Shown here piece by piece: positions 47,799-61,508 of a stretch of DNA of 64,000 bases (positions are counted from its first letter, which is position 1; every line of letters begins with the position of its first letter). The stretch lies in the NCBI RefSeq assembly GCF_037392515.1, contig NC_090282.1:29001554-29065553 (forward strand), read 5' to 3'. The notes under the pieces were generated by a model. It did not search any database. It worked only from the letters and a program-made list of their open reading frames with translations, and was not told the DNA's origin. Made by a program: the position numbers and the translations under genes. This stretch comes from Haliotis asinina. Lineage: Eukaryota > Mollusca > Gastropoda > Lepetellida > Haliotidae.

Positions 47799-47997
47799 GC
47801 TAGTGTAAGTGTTGATACAAGATTATCTGGTCGTCTATGACAAACGCAACAAGTGTAAGTGTTAATGCAAGAATATCTGGTCGTCTTTGACAAACGTAAC
47901 AAGTGTAAGTGTAGGTGTTGATACAAGAACAGCTGGTCGTCTATGACAAATGTAACAAGTGTAAGTGTAAGTGTTGATACAAGAATATCTGGTCGTT
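47799..47997. repeat. 50/56-bp tandem repeat, four units
   Basis: gtt(g/a)at(a/g)caaga recurs at 47811, 47861, 47917 and 47973. Length differences come from extra gtaagt hexamers. Open frames here are by-products. Confidence 0.8.
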
Positions 47998-48436
47998 TAA
48001 TAACGTGAATAGCAATAGCACGACGGGCCATCGGGTATGGGCTCCACACATTGTGCACTTTTTGCGGACCGAAACCGGTGTCCACTTCCGTAATATGGAA
48101 GAGTGCAATGATTGGACGAAAGTACCTACTCCCTTACTCACATTAACATCAAACGAAGCTATCAAAGGATAAGATGAGATGATCACATCACGCTCGTAGT
48201 TAATGTAACAAGAAGATGGAGGAAAGGTAATCTACTTTACAGGGTTGTGGTACTCAGTGTTGTGATGGGCGACTTACTTTGCTATATTAGACGTGTTGTC
48301 GGAGAACACTGGGCTGTTTCTGCGTCTAGGTGCATGTGCATTGATGGTATGCTGAGACCCTAAGAGACTCGACCCACCTCAAGCACGACTGGGGTCTATT
48401 GGAAGCAAAGTGGGACTGAAGGTTTGTCGTCCTAAC

Positions 48437-48501
48437 ATATGACCCTGGCACGATTGCGGTCTGTTATCCACAGACCATAGTCGTGCCAGAGTCACATGAT
48501 G
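48437..48501. repeat. Imperfect palindrome
   Basis: tgaccctggcacgattgcgg and its inverse form pair across a loop of about 6 bp. Confidence 0.5.
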
Positions 48502-48816
48502 GAACTACACACCTCCAGTCAAAAAGGGAAAGTAACTGTAAGCATGCGCTGATAAATATTTAAAACAATCTACTGGGCAATACGTATAATGTGTCACAAC
48601 ACCCCATATTTTCATAGTGTCATTAACCTGTACCATTAACCATTGACACAGGAACCACAGGAACCCTGCTTTCTGTGCTCAATATAATTCAGTAATTTAA
48701 TAGATTGACCAGCGAGGAATAATTAAAGGACAAATCTGAATGCAAAAAGGAAGCAAATTTTTTGAGAGAAACAAAAATGGCAAAAACCCTATTCACGTAA
48801 GTATCAATAACCGAGC

Positions 48817-49667
48817 TCAATGCCAATTTCTGGGGTAAATTCCCCCACCTGTCATTACATCCCTGACCCTTCTCTCCACTGAGTGTATCAGACGTTGAAT
48901 ATGACGTTCAGACATTGCATTCCATTCCCGACTGACAGCTTGTTCCAAAACAACCACTGTTTTGTACTGATGTCTCTGGTATATTCTGTGACCCATCATG
49001 TCTCAAACATGCTCCATAGGATTCAAATCTGGATTCCGGCGAGCCATGGTAGAATTGCTGCAGTCTCTTGACGTCAGGAATCACCAACTGCATGATCACG
49101 GAGTGTTCGAGCATTGCAATTGTCGTCCATGAAGTCTGTCCCTGTGTTCGGGGGATGGTCATCGAAATGTGGTACAACAGCCATGTATAGGATGCCACGT
49201 ACAGATGCACCAACACACCATAAATGAACAACCGTCTAGGGCATTTGCTCTTTGATTATGTTGTGTAGAATCAGGTTTTTTCTGCGTTGCCAAACATGAA
49301 CAGGGAGCTCAGTCATGAAAAAAAATAGAAAAAAGAAATCGACTTTCGTCCGACTGGTGGACCCTTATTTGTGCTCTGTGATGACAATAGGTCTGGTAGA
49401 TCGTCTATATCTGACCGAATGTACGCTGTTATGGACACTTCTGTACGTGAAACTGTGACGTTGCCTATGACACGTAACTTGGAATGGACGCATGAGGTTT
49501 TGTGATTCTGCAAATGGCTCTATCATCACTAGTGGACGACCTGAACGTTCACGGTCCTTAACGATATCAATGTGCTGATGATTCCTGACCAATCGGGCTC
49601 CTCCATGACACCGTTCCTCCATGATATAACGACTTTCTTCAGCAGTTGTCAGTCGCGGATGCCGCAT
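48817..49667 (-). pseudogene. Degenerate Tc1/mariner transposase
   Basis: Broken over several frames. The N-terminal part (from 49667) has LTTAEES... and a KDRERSGRP motif typical of the HTH/linker region. The middle part has FMDDN, fitting the second catalytic Asp. Near 49030 there is NPDLNPMEHV followed by a stop where the third acidic residue sits, and the tail (48817-48999) continues RQHQY-type sequence to a C-terminus in ...GGGIY. Multiple stops and shifts show it is long dead. Terminal repeats were not found. It is unrelated in detail to the copy at 61.6 kb. Confidence 0.7.
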
Positions 49668-50079
49668 ATTTGCTTAACAACGGAATCGACTGATTCTACA
49701 AGTTCATTCTAAAGTTGTAAGAACAGTTTTCTGAACCTCCATATTTGCTTAATGAAGGGTACACGTATTGCAATTGATGCTCGTAGCACGTGCATGTGTA
49801 AAATCAATGTGTTGTGGGCATGAATTGTAAATCTAATCATACAAACATAATTTTGATGTGAATATATATGAGCATAATGGGGTTAAAAAATCATGGGTGT
49901 GGCGATATCTTTTCTGTGCGTATATCTGCGGGTATCTTAGATTCATATATTGCCGTTTATTTCTGTCTATAGTTTAATAATTTAAGGGTATTTGTAATGA
50001 GCTGAATCCCACATACTGTTGGATGAGGTCACAAACCATGTGGGGGCATGCTCAAATCGCTACAACCCTATTATTATTA

Positions 50080-50275
50080 ACCCGGATAACAGCTAGAACG
50101 TTATAGTCACAAGGGTATTCCCTCAATCTCACCGGGTACCCATTTTCTACTGGGTGAACAGAGGCAATTTGAACACACTCACTTACCTAAGGCAAGACCA
50201 CATATGTTTCGTTGTGGGGGAGGAGTAAAGTCTTAGAAACCCTCAGGAGCCAAACTGCCAAACACGGTCACCCAT
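50080..50275. repeat. Dispersed repeat C, copy 2
   Basis: Same orientation as copy 1, with the ordered blocks kept. No terminal repeats or coding seen. Confidence 0.6.
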
Positions 50276-51899
50276 GCAAGGACTGTCCGGGCACGGCGGA
50301 GCTTAACTTCGCCTGATTTGTGACCTGTCTACGCACAGGCCCTCTCGCCACCACGAGTTTACTCGTGTAGGCAAAGGAATTTCATATTTTCACATACACA
50401 ATTGTACTCTTGGGATTTGTGAACTCAGCCAACAGTATAACTTTCTCCAGAGGTATGGGTTCAGAGATATGTTTCATGGGCAAGGATTAACATTGCCCTA
50501 GTTTCAAAAGGTCCAGTCACAGTGGTAAGGTACCTTGTATCTGTGCAAATAGTGGTCGCATCCTGGCATTATTGCTGAATGTAGACAGCCATTTACTCCT
50601 AACGTCTCTAACCACTTATCAGTCTTGCCCGACATTGTCATAACATAGGTAAAATGGATCTATCGGATGCCACACTTATCATTACACTAGTGCTGCCTGT
50701 GGGTCACGAATCGCCAATAGATTAATCGCTCCACTCATCAGAAAATGGCTCACCTATTTGAAGTATCTATACCTGGTGACAGGTTATAAATGAAACGTAA
50801 TTTAAACCGACAATGGATATGTCACTGGGACGACCTTCACGAACGTAGTTATTTCCTGTATATATCTATAACAGTGTAATACGGTATTTAGACGAGGAAA
50901 GAGAGTTTCAAGTAACAAGTTATTGCAAAATGTTTCTATACTTATAAAATGGTATTACTTTAACCAGCCAAGATCAGACATGTATGGTCACTGAAGTAGG
51001 CTCTCTTCCTTTCGTGAACACTTGTCCAGGGTTACGTTTCCAACTATTTCAGGTCTTCTTAATGACTTGGTCGTAAATTGGACGGAAGGTCAAGGGGGAC
51101 TTGGGGTCTGTTTTTTGGTCAGTGGAGAAGCTCAGTAATTCTTCAGTTCAATAGATCCACTCAACAGCTAGCACGGAATTTACCCAACCTGTTGTTATCA
51201 GAGATGTAAAACATTAAGACGTTGTGTCTGTGACGGTGAAATCATGGTTACTTCTACGACTATTATGGTGCATGCTATACTGAACAGTATAAAATGACAG
51301 TATAATGAACAGTGTAAAATGAAATCTTATATATGTAAGCGTTCATGTTTATGCCTTCAATTCAAATAAAACAGCAGGTTATATGTTACTATTACAGCTA
51401 CAAAATTATATATTTATATACTTTATTTTGTCAAATGTTTTTAGGGAAGCTTGAGCGACATGGTCACATGTTTCAAGTCGTTTCGAGCTGAATGTAGAAG
51501 GAAAAAATGTAAGCCCCCACAGAATTATTCAAGTCTCACACGTTACAACGAACTCCACTTCATGTCGTCACACATTATATTGGTCGATTTCCAAAGCATG
51601 TTGTCACGCATACTTTGCATGTTGTCGTTACTGCAGCATTGCATTTGGTAACAACTGATCTGCCCACTAATCGTTTCGTTCCATGTAGAGTTTACTGCAT
51701 TCCATGTAGAGTTCACTGCATTACAAGTGCGCACGTGAAGGTGTACTATAATTCAAATTGGAAGTAACGTACTAAATGGAAAACAGGAAACCCGGAAACA
51801 TTATCTAAGCGTTCTCTTGCTGTTTGGTATATACTTTCTTCAGATGGATCTCTTTCAAGACGTGTCAAGTGTATCGTTTTAGGGTTCTAACCAGTTCTT
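50276..51899. other. No gene seen
   Basis: Only short frames. A tttactgcattccatgtaga piece is repeated in tandem twice near 51690. Confidence 0.5.
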
Positions 51900-52064
51900 G
51901 GACAGCAGGAAATCCTTGTGGTTAAGGTGTTTGCTCGTCACGCCGAGATCCGGGTTCGATTCTCCAAATGAACATACTGTGTGAAGCCTATTTCTTGTGC
52001 CCCCCACCATGATATTGCTAAAATATTGCCATAAGCGGCGTCAAACTAAACTCACTCACTCACT
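51900..52064 (+). mobile_element. SINE-B
   Basis: ccttgtggttaaggtg A box, ccgggttcgattctcc B box, gcggcgtcaaactaaactc tail. Confidence 0.75.
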
Positions 52065-52482
52065 TAATCAGTTCCCCATTATCACGAAAATATATGGAAT
52101 CTCTAACACGTTAATGGATGCCTCGGAGCTCTTCAGGCAGAGTGGATTCTTGCGTGATAATCATGCTTTTACAGGAAAGTAATTACTGCACATCGTATAT
52201 GGGTAATGTGTTTTTCGTGATTACAGGACCAGTTACGTATATTAGTAATAGGTAAAGCCATCATTTGTTACCGTTTGTTCTCAGAGGTCACTTACATGGT
52301 AATCAGCAGTTTAATCTTCTGGGGAAAACTTGACCGTGATCACATTATGGCGTGTGAAGAAAGTGTACATTAACGCACAACTCAAAGAGTTGAGTGACAC
52401 TTTCAGCGTAGAGTGATAAAAGCCTGTCAACATACATTGAGATCCTAAAGTGACGTTTGTCGTTCTTAATGGTGTGAGGAAT

Positions 52483-52531
52483 GGTGAGGTGAGGTGAGGT
52501 GAGGTGAGGTGAGGTGAGGTGAGGTGAGGTG
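52483..52531. repeat. (GAGGT)n microsatellite
   Basis: About nine uninterrupted pentanucleotide units. Confidence 0.9.
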
Positions 52532-52599
52532 ATATAGGGTTTAATGCCTTACTTAAGAATATTTCTGTCATATGACAACGACATGCGTGTGTATGTGTG

Positions 52600-52850
52600 T
52601 CTGTATTAGCCCAGACTTAAGCTGGTTTTATTGTTCTAACTCACTGAGACACCAATTGAGCATGAATACCCCACTCAGACACAGTATACTGACTCCGAGC
52701 CGACTAGTCCTTGTTCTGCCGTTAAAGCTGAGCGCCAGGTAGAGACCAGCAAGTACCATGTTTTAACGTAATTTGGTATGTGCGACCGGGGATCGAACCC
52801 GCGACCCTCTGCTCTCCGGGCGGACGCTTTAACCACTACCACACGGTTTC
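52600..52850 (-). mobile_element. tRNA-derived SINE, third family
   Basis: The minus-strand head has tggtagtggttaaagcg (A box) and gcgggttcgatccccgg (B box), like a tRNA, but no clean acceptor-stem pairing, so it is not called a tRNA gene. The body continues toward 52600. Confidence 0.6.
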
Positions 52851-55558
52851 GTGATTAATGGACTCAACTAGGTCAAAATAGGAAGAAGGTTCATGAGCTC
52901 TGACTTGGATTAGCTGACGTGGTGTATTAAAATGTTGGCATTCTCGCGAGAATGTCCCTTACAGTATTCCATACATTACTGATCATCGTTGAGGAGAGTT
53001 TGACGTTGTATCGGTGTTGTAGACACATTGCATTTTCGAGATGTTTTACTATATTTGGTAGTACCGAAAGTGCAGGACATACTTGCGATTTTCGAGAACA
53101 CAGATATGTTACCCTAACCAATAAATGGAATTCGAGGACAGAGGAACATTTCGTGGACAACACAAACGAAGCTGAAATGGTAACGACAGTCGGTTTATGT
53201 CACGTGTTATAACGATCCGATCTGTTTGGGAGCATTTTACTTTGAGACGACGCATTGTTGCATCGACTGTACCACAATAATACAAGTTTAATGGCTCTTG
53301 TCACAACAAAGGCCCTGAATAGTTTTATACGGTACGAAGATCGATAGGTAAGTAGGTAAGAAGATCGATAGGCTTACCTATACTCATGTATTGAAAAATA
53401 CTTCTTGATTAAGACCGTTTATGAGAAAAAAATACGAAAATAGTTTTTTTCTGGAGAAAGGTACCGGTATTGTTGCTTCGATATCTACGTTTCCTCGATG
53501 ATACACACCCAAGTCTATGTTACTTTACAGAAGTGTCATGAAGAAATGATAGGTATGAAAGCATCATGAAAACATTTGATAGAATCTAGGCGTTGAGCCG
53601 ATGCTGATCATATGTTTATAAACATATTTCAAAGTCTTACTACGTCGGCAAACGGAACTGAAACATCGACTGGGTGTAATTGTATTGTTCTGAAGATTGG
53701 ACATTTAGGCGTCACGAACCAATTCGACGATGCCTTAAACGCTATAATAGACGAATTACTGTATTTCACGGTTGGCAATACTGGCTCGCCGAAAATGTGG
53801 AACTCAACGAACGGCTGATGGCATACCTATTACACGGTGGTGTGTTTTGGATTATTGTCGGTCTGAACGTGTTAATGGGATGTGCTGATTTATTCCTCGT
53901 TCAAATGATTACTCCATATTTCACGTGTGCGAACGAGATGTAATAGGGTTTCATGAGAGATAACATTTTTCACGGTCATATCATTGCCGACTTACATATG
54001 TAATTTGCAAACGCATCATTTGTAACTACTCGGTGTGAGAGAAATCCTCACTTGGTTTTACCGTTTAACCTTCGTGGAAATACGGAAGCGTACTCACAAC
54101 TAAGTGTTGAAGGGAGAATTCCCTGTTTCGAGAATTTCATGCCTGACAGCCTGTAAGACGTTTTTATGGTGTTCTCGCCGTTCTGAGACTGGAGATTAGT
54201 ATGGATTGTTAAGATCAGTGAGGTTCTGGGATAATATTTTGCCACGCTTTGTATTGTATCATATACTGACGTACAAAAGAAACTTCACAGTTAGTGCTTT
54301 CGGTTTATTTAAAATGAAATCGTTCGTATATATTTTGAAAAATATATTGGTTGTGACATACAAGTACATGCTCCGTGTGCGAAAAAGCCACTGGCTCGCC
54401 AACTCGTGGCTAGTAATATCTAGTCTGGCCAGTAAATGTCCAAGTCACTGTCCCGACTTGCTAGTGACATTTCATGTGTAATGTATGTAATATATCACTA
54501 TCTCCCACTTGTTAAGTTATAATGCACTTTTAGATCATGCAAGATTGTGGCCTGATAAACGATGGCAATTTAACTCTTTGTAATCCTTTTTGTTTAGAGG
54601 GCTAGTAACTTTCAAGTATAGCTGGCCCTATTGGCTAGCAAAAGTTGGAGACTATTTCGCACACTGTGTCACAAGTGTGGACAATATAGCTGATGTTGTT
54701 AGAGGGACGAGATAAGCTATTTCATGATATCAGCGTTTGAGTTTTCTATTTTTACGATAACCTTGAATTTGAAAAAAGACTTTCAAAGTTGTATGACATC
54801 ATTGAGTGTTGAGATGATTGACAATGAAATATTGCCTGATAAGAAGAATTTGTCAGTGGAAAGTACACACTGGTCTGAACTCACAGATCTTGAAAAACCT
54901 GGAATATTAAACTCACTGTTGTCTTCCCCCTACGCCTTTCGTGTGGCTTTGATGGAATGTCGCTGGGACAACAGAACTTTGCAGTACAATATTTACATAC
55001 AGTCAATAGCAACCTAACTGTAAGGAGTCTTAAGATTGAAATCTTGTCACTTGCTTTTTCCTTCACGATTCTTAATTACCTTCCGAAACACATTCCATGG
55101 GACGAATGAAGCAAAATAGTGATGGTTAAATAAAAGTAACATAGCAAAAAAATGACCCGTCGTGACGCAAAAACGGCTCGCTTAAGCTTGCTCTTTTCCT
55201 TGCTGAACGTCACACATATGAAGACCCAAGCCATACGGTGGCGTCCAGACAATACACTCATCAATATAAAGAGTATAATAGACGTCGATAGGGTGCGAGG
55301 TCAGCACGCCTGATAACTCGATAAATAAATTAGCCATGGCACTAGATGTTCATGACAAATATAAGCATCAGCAACAGTATTTGACGAAAGGCCGTGTTGC
55401 TGAACGTTATACACATCACGATGACGTCCAGACAGCCCAGTGATCAGTATGATCAGTATAATCCACATCGTTTGGATTCAACGCCATGCTGTCAATAATT
55501 AATCCTGCTCAAAGACACTCAAAGTATAAAATAAATTTTCCTAACACTTTCAAGTATT
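52851..55558. other. No assignable gene
   Basis: Frames of 60-97 codons at 52952, 53612, 53680 and 54724 on the plus strand show no domains, signal peptide or supported splice sites. Coding use cannot be excluded for 54724-55017. Confidence 0.4.
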
Positions 55559-55785
55559 CATAATGCCTCCTCCGAAAGAATATGACATAGTGGGGATACA
55601 TAGTGGGCATACAGCATAATGCCTCCTCCGAAGGAATATGACATAGTGGGGATATATAGTGGGCATACAGCATAATGCCTCCTCCGAAAGAATATGACAT
55701 AGTGGGGATACATAGTGGGCATACAGCATAATGCCTCCTCCGAAGGAATATGACATAGTGGGGATACATAGTGGGCATACAGCAC
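55559..55785. repeat. 56-bp tandem repeat, four units
   Basis: cataatgcctcctccgaa begins units at 55559, 55615, 55671 and 55727, almost identical. 56 is not a multiple of 3, so the three overlapping minus-strand frames seen here are period artefacts. Confidence 0.9.
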
Positions 55786-56522
55786 CACGCGCTCGAACCA
55801 AGTCACCGACTCCACTAGCTGGAAGTTTATATACGTATTATGGTTTCAAGCAAAGTGATCGTCTAAACGTTGTCAGTAATTTTATTAATTCAACAGGGGG
55901 TATCTTCATTAAGCGTCTTCAAGAGGATGTAGGTACCCGTGTGTCTGCTCCACGCAAGTAAGTTAATCAAGACGTAACATGTAGCCAAATAAACTGCGTG
56001 AGACCTTATCACTCGCTGCGGACCTCGTATGTGTTGGCACGCCCGAGGTCCATCTCTACAAGTTTTAAATACGATGACAATTTTGACAGTGGTTTTCTGA
56101 TACAGATAATTGCCATCAGTTAAAAGTCCGGAACGCTAAGTGTGCACGAAAGTGTCTGTATCACTTGGTAAGTTTTTGCAGGCACAGGACGATTACTGCA
56201 TAATGCTAAGAACAAGGGACATCAAAGAAGACGAGCACTTTGGAGCAATCGATGGTTTCCTCCTAAATGTTCATACAGGGCCGTTCTTTCCACTTGTATT
56301 CTACTCACAATGCCTTTTTCGTGAGTAAGAAAGTAAAATGTCTTCAAATTCCTTTGTAGTTTTTCCCGGCAATTACTGGCTCACGGTGATTAATTATCTT
56401 ACAGGCCTTTGCACCGATTCCGACTTGTATTATGTCCGTAACAGTTATGGAGGAAAGGTGACAAAGCCTATTGATGATTAAATGACTGACTAAAGAAAAT
56501 TGAAGTCAAGGGTGAACACTCT

Positions 56523-56655
56523 TGACTGAGTTGAGTTTTACACCGCACTCAGCAATATTCAAGCTATATGGCGACAGTCTGTGCATGAACTAGACGACAA
56601 GACTATCCAGTCATCAACGGCATGTGCATCTACGCAGTTGGGATACGATGACACG
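56523..56655 (-). mobile_element. SINE-A, fragment
   Basis: ttttacaccgcactcagc, atatggcgacagtctgtg and the acgcagttgggatacgatg block remain. Confidence 0.6.
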
Positions 56656-56984
56656 CGGTCATTTAATAAACTTTATAGGACAAAAGAGGATCGGTGTGGG
56701 CACCTCTGCACACTCCCGGTCCGCCTATGATTAGGGTTGTAATGACGTCATGCAATCAGATGGTGTACTTTGATGGTTAACACACAGTCCGTGACAATCA
56801 ATGTTGCCTGTAGTGTGGATAATAAGTCAAATGTCAGTCAATAGTATTGTTCCTTGGCATTCGTGTGATGAAAACATTCAAGAAGCTATTCGTGACACGT
56901 TGCAATTCATGAGATTAAAATCAAACGTGACTAATGTAGTGATTTCGTCGACTTTGGCTTTCCCCTTCAATTATATGCTATTTA

Positions 56985-57783
56985 CTACGAGAACCCAGGG
57001 CGTCGTCACAGACTTAAATGTACGTATTGTGGCTAACCATCAAGTATTTCGACTCCCACTTGGGTGAAAGGATAGGCGTCGTGCAGTCCATGATTCCACT
57101 CTCCTGGAATGAGAGGGGAAAGAGCGACTGCCACATGAGACTGTATGTATGATACTGATCCCACAGTAAGTTGTCGCCTGACTGACAACCTGAGAACCCA
57201 GGGCGCTGTGACAGAGTTCACTGTAAATATTGTGGTTTGGGTGAAAGGATAGGCGGCGTGCAGTGAGTCCATGATTCCGCTCTCCTGGAATGAGAGGGGA
57301 AAGAGCGACTGCCACATGAGACTGTATGTATGATACTGATCCCACAGTAAGCTATGTTCACACACATCACGGTCGCCTGACTGACAACCTGAGAACCCAG
57401 GGCGCTGTGACAGACTTCACTGTATGTATTGTGGTTTGGGTGAAAGGATAGGCGGCGTGCAGTGAGTCCATGATTCCGCTCTCCTGGAATGAGAGGGGAA
57501 AGAGCGACTGCCACATGAGACTGTATGTATGATACTGATCCCACAGTAAGCTATGTTCACACACATCACGGTCGCCTGACTGACAACCTGAGAACCCAGG
57601 GCGCTGTGACAGACTTCACTGTATGTATTGTGGTTTGGGTGAAAGGATAGGCGGCGTGCAGTGAGTCCATGATTCCGCTCTCCTGGAATGAGAGGGGAAA
57701 GAGCGACTGCCACATGAGACTGTATGTATGATACTGATCCCACAGTAAGCTATGTTCACACATATCACGGTCGCCTGACTGAC
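56985..57783. repeat. 199-bp tandem repeat
   Basis: gtgaaaggataggcg starts units at 57064, 57241, 57440 and 57639: one of 177 bp, two of 199 bp nearly identical, then a last partial. A diverged partial precedes at 56985. The first unit lacks about 22 bp around the ctatgttcacac piece. Several overlapping frames of about 100 codons arise from the repeat and are not called genes. Confidence 0.88.
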
Positions 57784-59944
57784 ACTGAAAAATATTGCAT
57801 TAAGAGTGAATGACGGAGACAAAGAATGATACGTTATAACGCTCGAATGCTCGATGATGAAAGTATTTATCTTGCATGTCGTCGTAAGGTAAATGTCATA
57901 CATTATCAATACATCATTGTCGTCTTAATACATATTTTCCATGCATGATATACGATATGTGCAATACAGAAACACACGAGGTAACGATTACTTTATGATG
58001 TGACGTTATTCTCATGGTTATCGTGCACGATTGTCAACAAATGAAACAGAATTAGACACTGTAAAAGAATACAAACAAACTGTCTTTACCATCACACAAT
58101 GCCATCGACTACAGTCGATGAGTTTAAACTAACGTGAGAACTATTTCAAGGCAAGCTAGATTCTAGTCATAACATTAATCAGCATGACTCTTCCAAATCG
58201 AAATCGACAATATTTTTCACCTTCACTCACTCACTCACTCACTCGCTCACTCACAAACACACACACACACACACATCTTTGTGCTTGTTTCATCACGCTT
58301 CTTTAATGATACCTGTGACCTGCCATCAGTTGCTATAGACCAGTCTGTAGGTTATCTCCAAACTAACAGACACCCATCTGGCAGACAGTCAGTTTAATTA
58401 GCGTAACACCTATTGGTATAATGGAACAGTCCACTGTCTTGCGAGTTGAATATGGTAAGGCTGCAGCATGTTCGTCACGGAGAAGTAACTTCTCTTCTCA
58501 AAATTGTTTTACTGTCCATTACTATCGAATAAGAAAACAGGTTTGTCACTCATAAGTTTGATTGTTTTTCTTATTGAAACATATTGTATTCACTCAAGAA
58601 AAGGGTGGGGCACACAATTGTCAACTTACAAAAGCCCTCTCCCACTCAAGGAAGTAATGAAATACATTCTGATGATGCGGCATTTTTTTATATTTATTCA
58701 AAATAAATCACAATTAAATGTACTTGTCATATATTTTCTTCTTGTGTAGAAAACTTTTAACTTCCTTACTCCATATGAATAATCTTTAGGTTATCTATTA
58801 TGAGATATGAGATTTAAATAATGCAACAGAGCACTTTTTAACAGCTAAGGGAATATTATTCCATAGTTGAACTGCTGGAGCTCAGGCGATGAACCATTTC
58901 AAAATGTGCATACCACTGAGGTACATCACCTACCTATTCTGCAGTCAAGAAATAGTCTTCGTAACTGTCACGTTGTTTTTAACCTCACATATTCTGCGGA
59001 CAATTCATCACAGTGCATCTCACACGCAGCCTACGACTATCATTGCATTATACATTTCAAACAATCTGGGGTTTTTTTTCAACCAAGATGACATCAACAT
59101 CAGCCACAAAATGTCGATGAGTTTTTTTCAGGCTGTTTTAATTTCAAACTGAATTGTTGTACTAAACACACTTTGACGTACTAACTGTATCATTGTTAGT
59201 AGATTATTACATTGAAAGATGATATTTTTACGTGCTTGCTTTCAAAGGCAAATTACGAAAAATACCCAAACCCTGTCCCCCACTAACGTCATGACATTAA
59301 TGTAATGGCAAGCATAAATATGACTGGCCTGAACTCTTCCCCAGTGAGAAACTTGAAGCGCAATCCCGCTATATATTTTTTCAGCTCACCTGACTTGAGG
59401 GATTTGTAAACGTCGATGTTTGACAACGTCATGATCAAACACTTGAGTGACAAATGGGACTCCAATGGACGATGGACGCCCAGTTTTTAAACTGAAAAAA
59501 AACCAATTCTGAAGAGATCGTATGATAAGAGGAGAGATTTTTCAGGATGGCTGGGGAAAATTTTCCACAAAACATCCTCCTGCCGCCTGGTCCCATAAAG
59601 CTGTGCCCGTCCTCTATTGGCAGAGTGCAACAGAGACGGATGTGCGAACACCAGCCTGATGACAAGGTGATCGGTTACTGGATACTTGCAGTATGTTGTC
59701 AACACACATCCTTCACCAAAGACATGCTGTAAAAGAAAGCATCTATCTTAACGTATTCAACGTAATTGGGAATCGACTCTAAAAAAGTCGGAACAATTTT
59801 TTAATCTACCAGATTACATTTTGATCAAACTTTACTCATATGTAATGAACTTACAAGAGCAGCCATGTGCATTTAGATATTATCATGTATTCTTTCATCA
59901 GATTCGTTGGGTCAAAATACGTTTATCGTTTATTCTCCATTACT
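57784..59944. other. No gene seen
   Basis: Apart from the microsatellite at 58.2 kb, only chance frames. Confidence 0.5.
58221..58276. repeat. (CACT)n and (CA)n microsatellite
   Basis: tcactcactcactcactcac followed by (ca)n. It may be the leftover tail of a SINE. Confidence 0.8.
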
Positions 59945-60175
59945 ATAATAATCTGCTACTACTACTACTACTGCTACTGCTACTACTACTACTACTACTA
60001 CTCTGGTACTAACATTGCAGGAACTGCTAGTAGTAGTACTACTAGTACAGCTACTGCTGCTGCTACAACAACTACTACTGCTACCGCTACCACTACTACT
60101 CTGGTGCTAATATTACAGCATCTGCTAGTACTGCTACTACTGCTACTACTACTACTACTACTACTGGTGCTACTG
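59945..60175. repeat. (CTA/CTG)n trinucleotide repeat
   Basis: An interrupted run of ctactactg-type triplets over about 230 bp. The Leu- or Tyr-rich frames across it are artefacts. Confidence 0.9.
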
Positions 60176-61508
60176 CCTCTGAATCAAATGCAAGATAGAT
60201 AAGACGTGGAACCATATTGTAAACAAAGACGGACAGGGCCGCTGTTTGAAGTAAAAAACAGGTTAATCACTGGTTGGAGGCATGAGAAGCAATCAGAGCA
60301 AGACATGTACAGTTTGACAGACATCAGCCAAGTACCCACTCATCAACTAACTTGTGAAACAAAAAGCAAGCCAAAGGATGCTGCATGGCTTATTAGACCT
60401 GGCGGGGCCAGGCCAGTGACTCTGTTCGTTCCAAAATAATTGCATCAGACATGCATGGTTGTCATACATCAAAGAATTCCCACTCGCTCACTCTCTTTAC
60501 TGAAAAATACACCATCAAAAGCACCACATAGACAAGTTAGCTGTCAAAACAAGCTACTTCTCACCATGAATCAGTTACCATCACCTTCAAAGTTGCAAAA
60601 AGACCCAAACAATCATTTTCTTTTCTGGCAGAGAGTTGAAAGAATATAAAGGCGGGGTTTCAGTTAAACCTCAAATCATGACATGGTGGCCAATTTTATT
60701 TTATTTTGCCATGACAACAAAGACCGGTTCGTTGCACTCACGTCTGATACGATCCCTCACTCAGACATGGTTAGGTTGATGGATGTAGACATTTCGAAAA
60801 CAAAGCGTGCGACATGGTGCGAAAGGTAGAAAAAAATACAACAGTTCCGCAACTTCCAAACCATTAGGATGCGACTGTGTCGGTTAACACAAAGCAGGAT
60901 ATTCTAATCATGCATTTAAACCGTACATACTATATAATTTTGCTAATTACCGAACTATGTCATTCACCCGATGAAGGGGCAAGAAGTAGCCTACAAACGT
61001 CGTGTTGTAAACATTAAAGAAGTTGTAAATCCATACCATCTGTTGTCATGCCGTAGACTTGACGCCACTGTAAGCAGTCATGTAAAATTCAAGTGGTAAT
61101 AAAGATCAATCACAACATGTTGTCGCAATGTCAGATAGCTGAATGTCTTCTCCATCACTTGATTGTCTGGTTTGTTTACATGCAGTCGACGCCAGGCAGG
61201 TGTGTGATGTGAGGAATCAGACACCAGATTCATGTGTAAAATGAACTGTGCTAGGACACATAGCAAGTAGGGGGTGACATGCCTTTCCTCGTCAACACTT
61301 GACTGACGTGACCACGTATTTTCAGGGATCCATTTATATAATTGTCACGCTATTGTTTTCCCGATTGGAGACTGCTCGGGGTCGTTGGTTCTATGCTACT
61401 TTTTCCATTACGGTGTCTTTTCAAACATTTACTCCCAAAAAATGGAAGGCTAACAAATTTTTGACAGATTCGGTCAACATACCTTGCAGCTGTCAAATTC
61501 CATACATA
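60176..61508. other. No gene seen
   Basis: The 77- and 69-codon plus-strand frames at 60206 and 60440 lack features. The only repeat is the fragment at 60964. Confidence 0.45.
60964..61046 (+). repeat. Degenerate fragment related to the foldback arm end
   Basis: ccgatgaaggggc...gcctacaaacgtcgtg followed by taaagaagttg and atccata repeats the order of motifs at the arm ends of the 28.6-29.6 kb element, with changes in the hammerhead-like core (CCGATGA, CAAAC). Confidence 0.45.

Noticed and set aside
52775..52850. Possible tRNA gene on the minus strand
   Set aside because: A and B boxes are good, but the acceptor stem does not pair and a SINE body follows. Called a SINE head.
55509..55815. 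Three overlapping frames with a repeated MPTMYPHYVIF-type segment
   Set aside because: Same peptide in all three frames because the 56-bp period is not a multiple of 3. Not a repeat protein.
57033..57909. Several overlapping minus-strand frames of about 65-110 codons
   Set aside because: They repeat with the 199-bp unit and in more than one frame, so they are products of the tandem repeat.
59821..60202. Leu-rich and Tyr-rich frames
   Set aside because: Translation of the (CTA/CTG)n tract.
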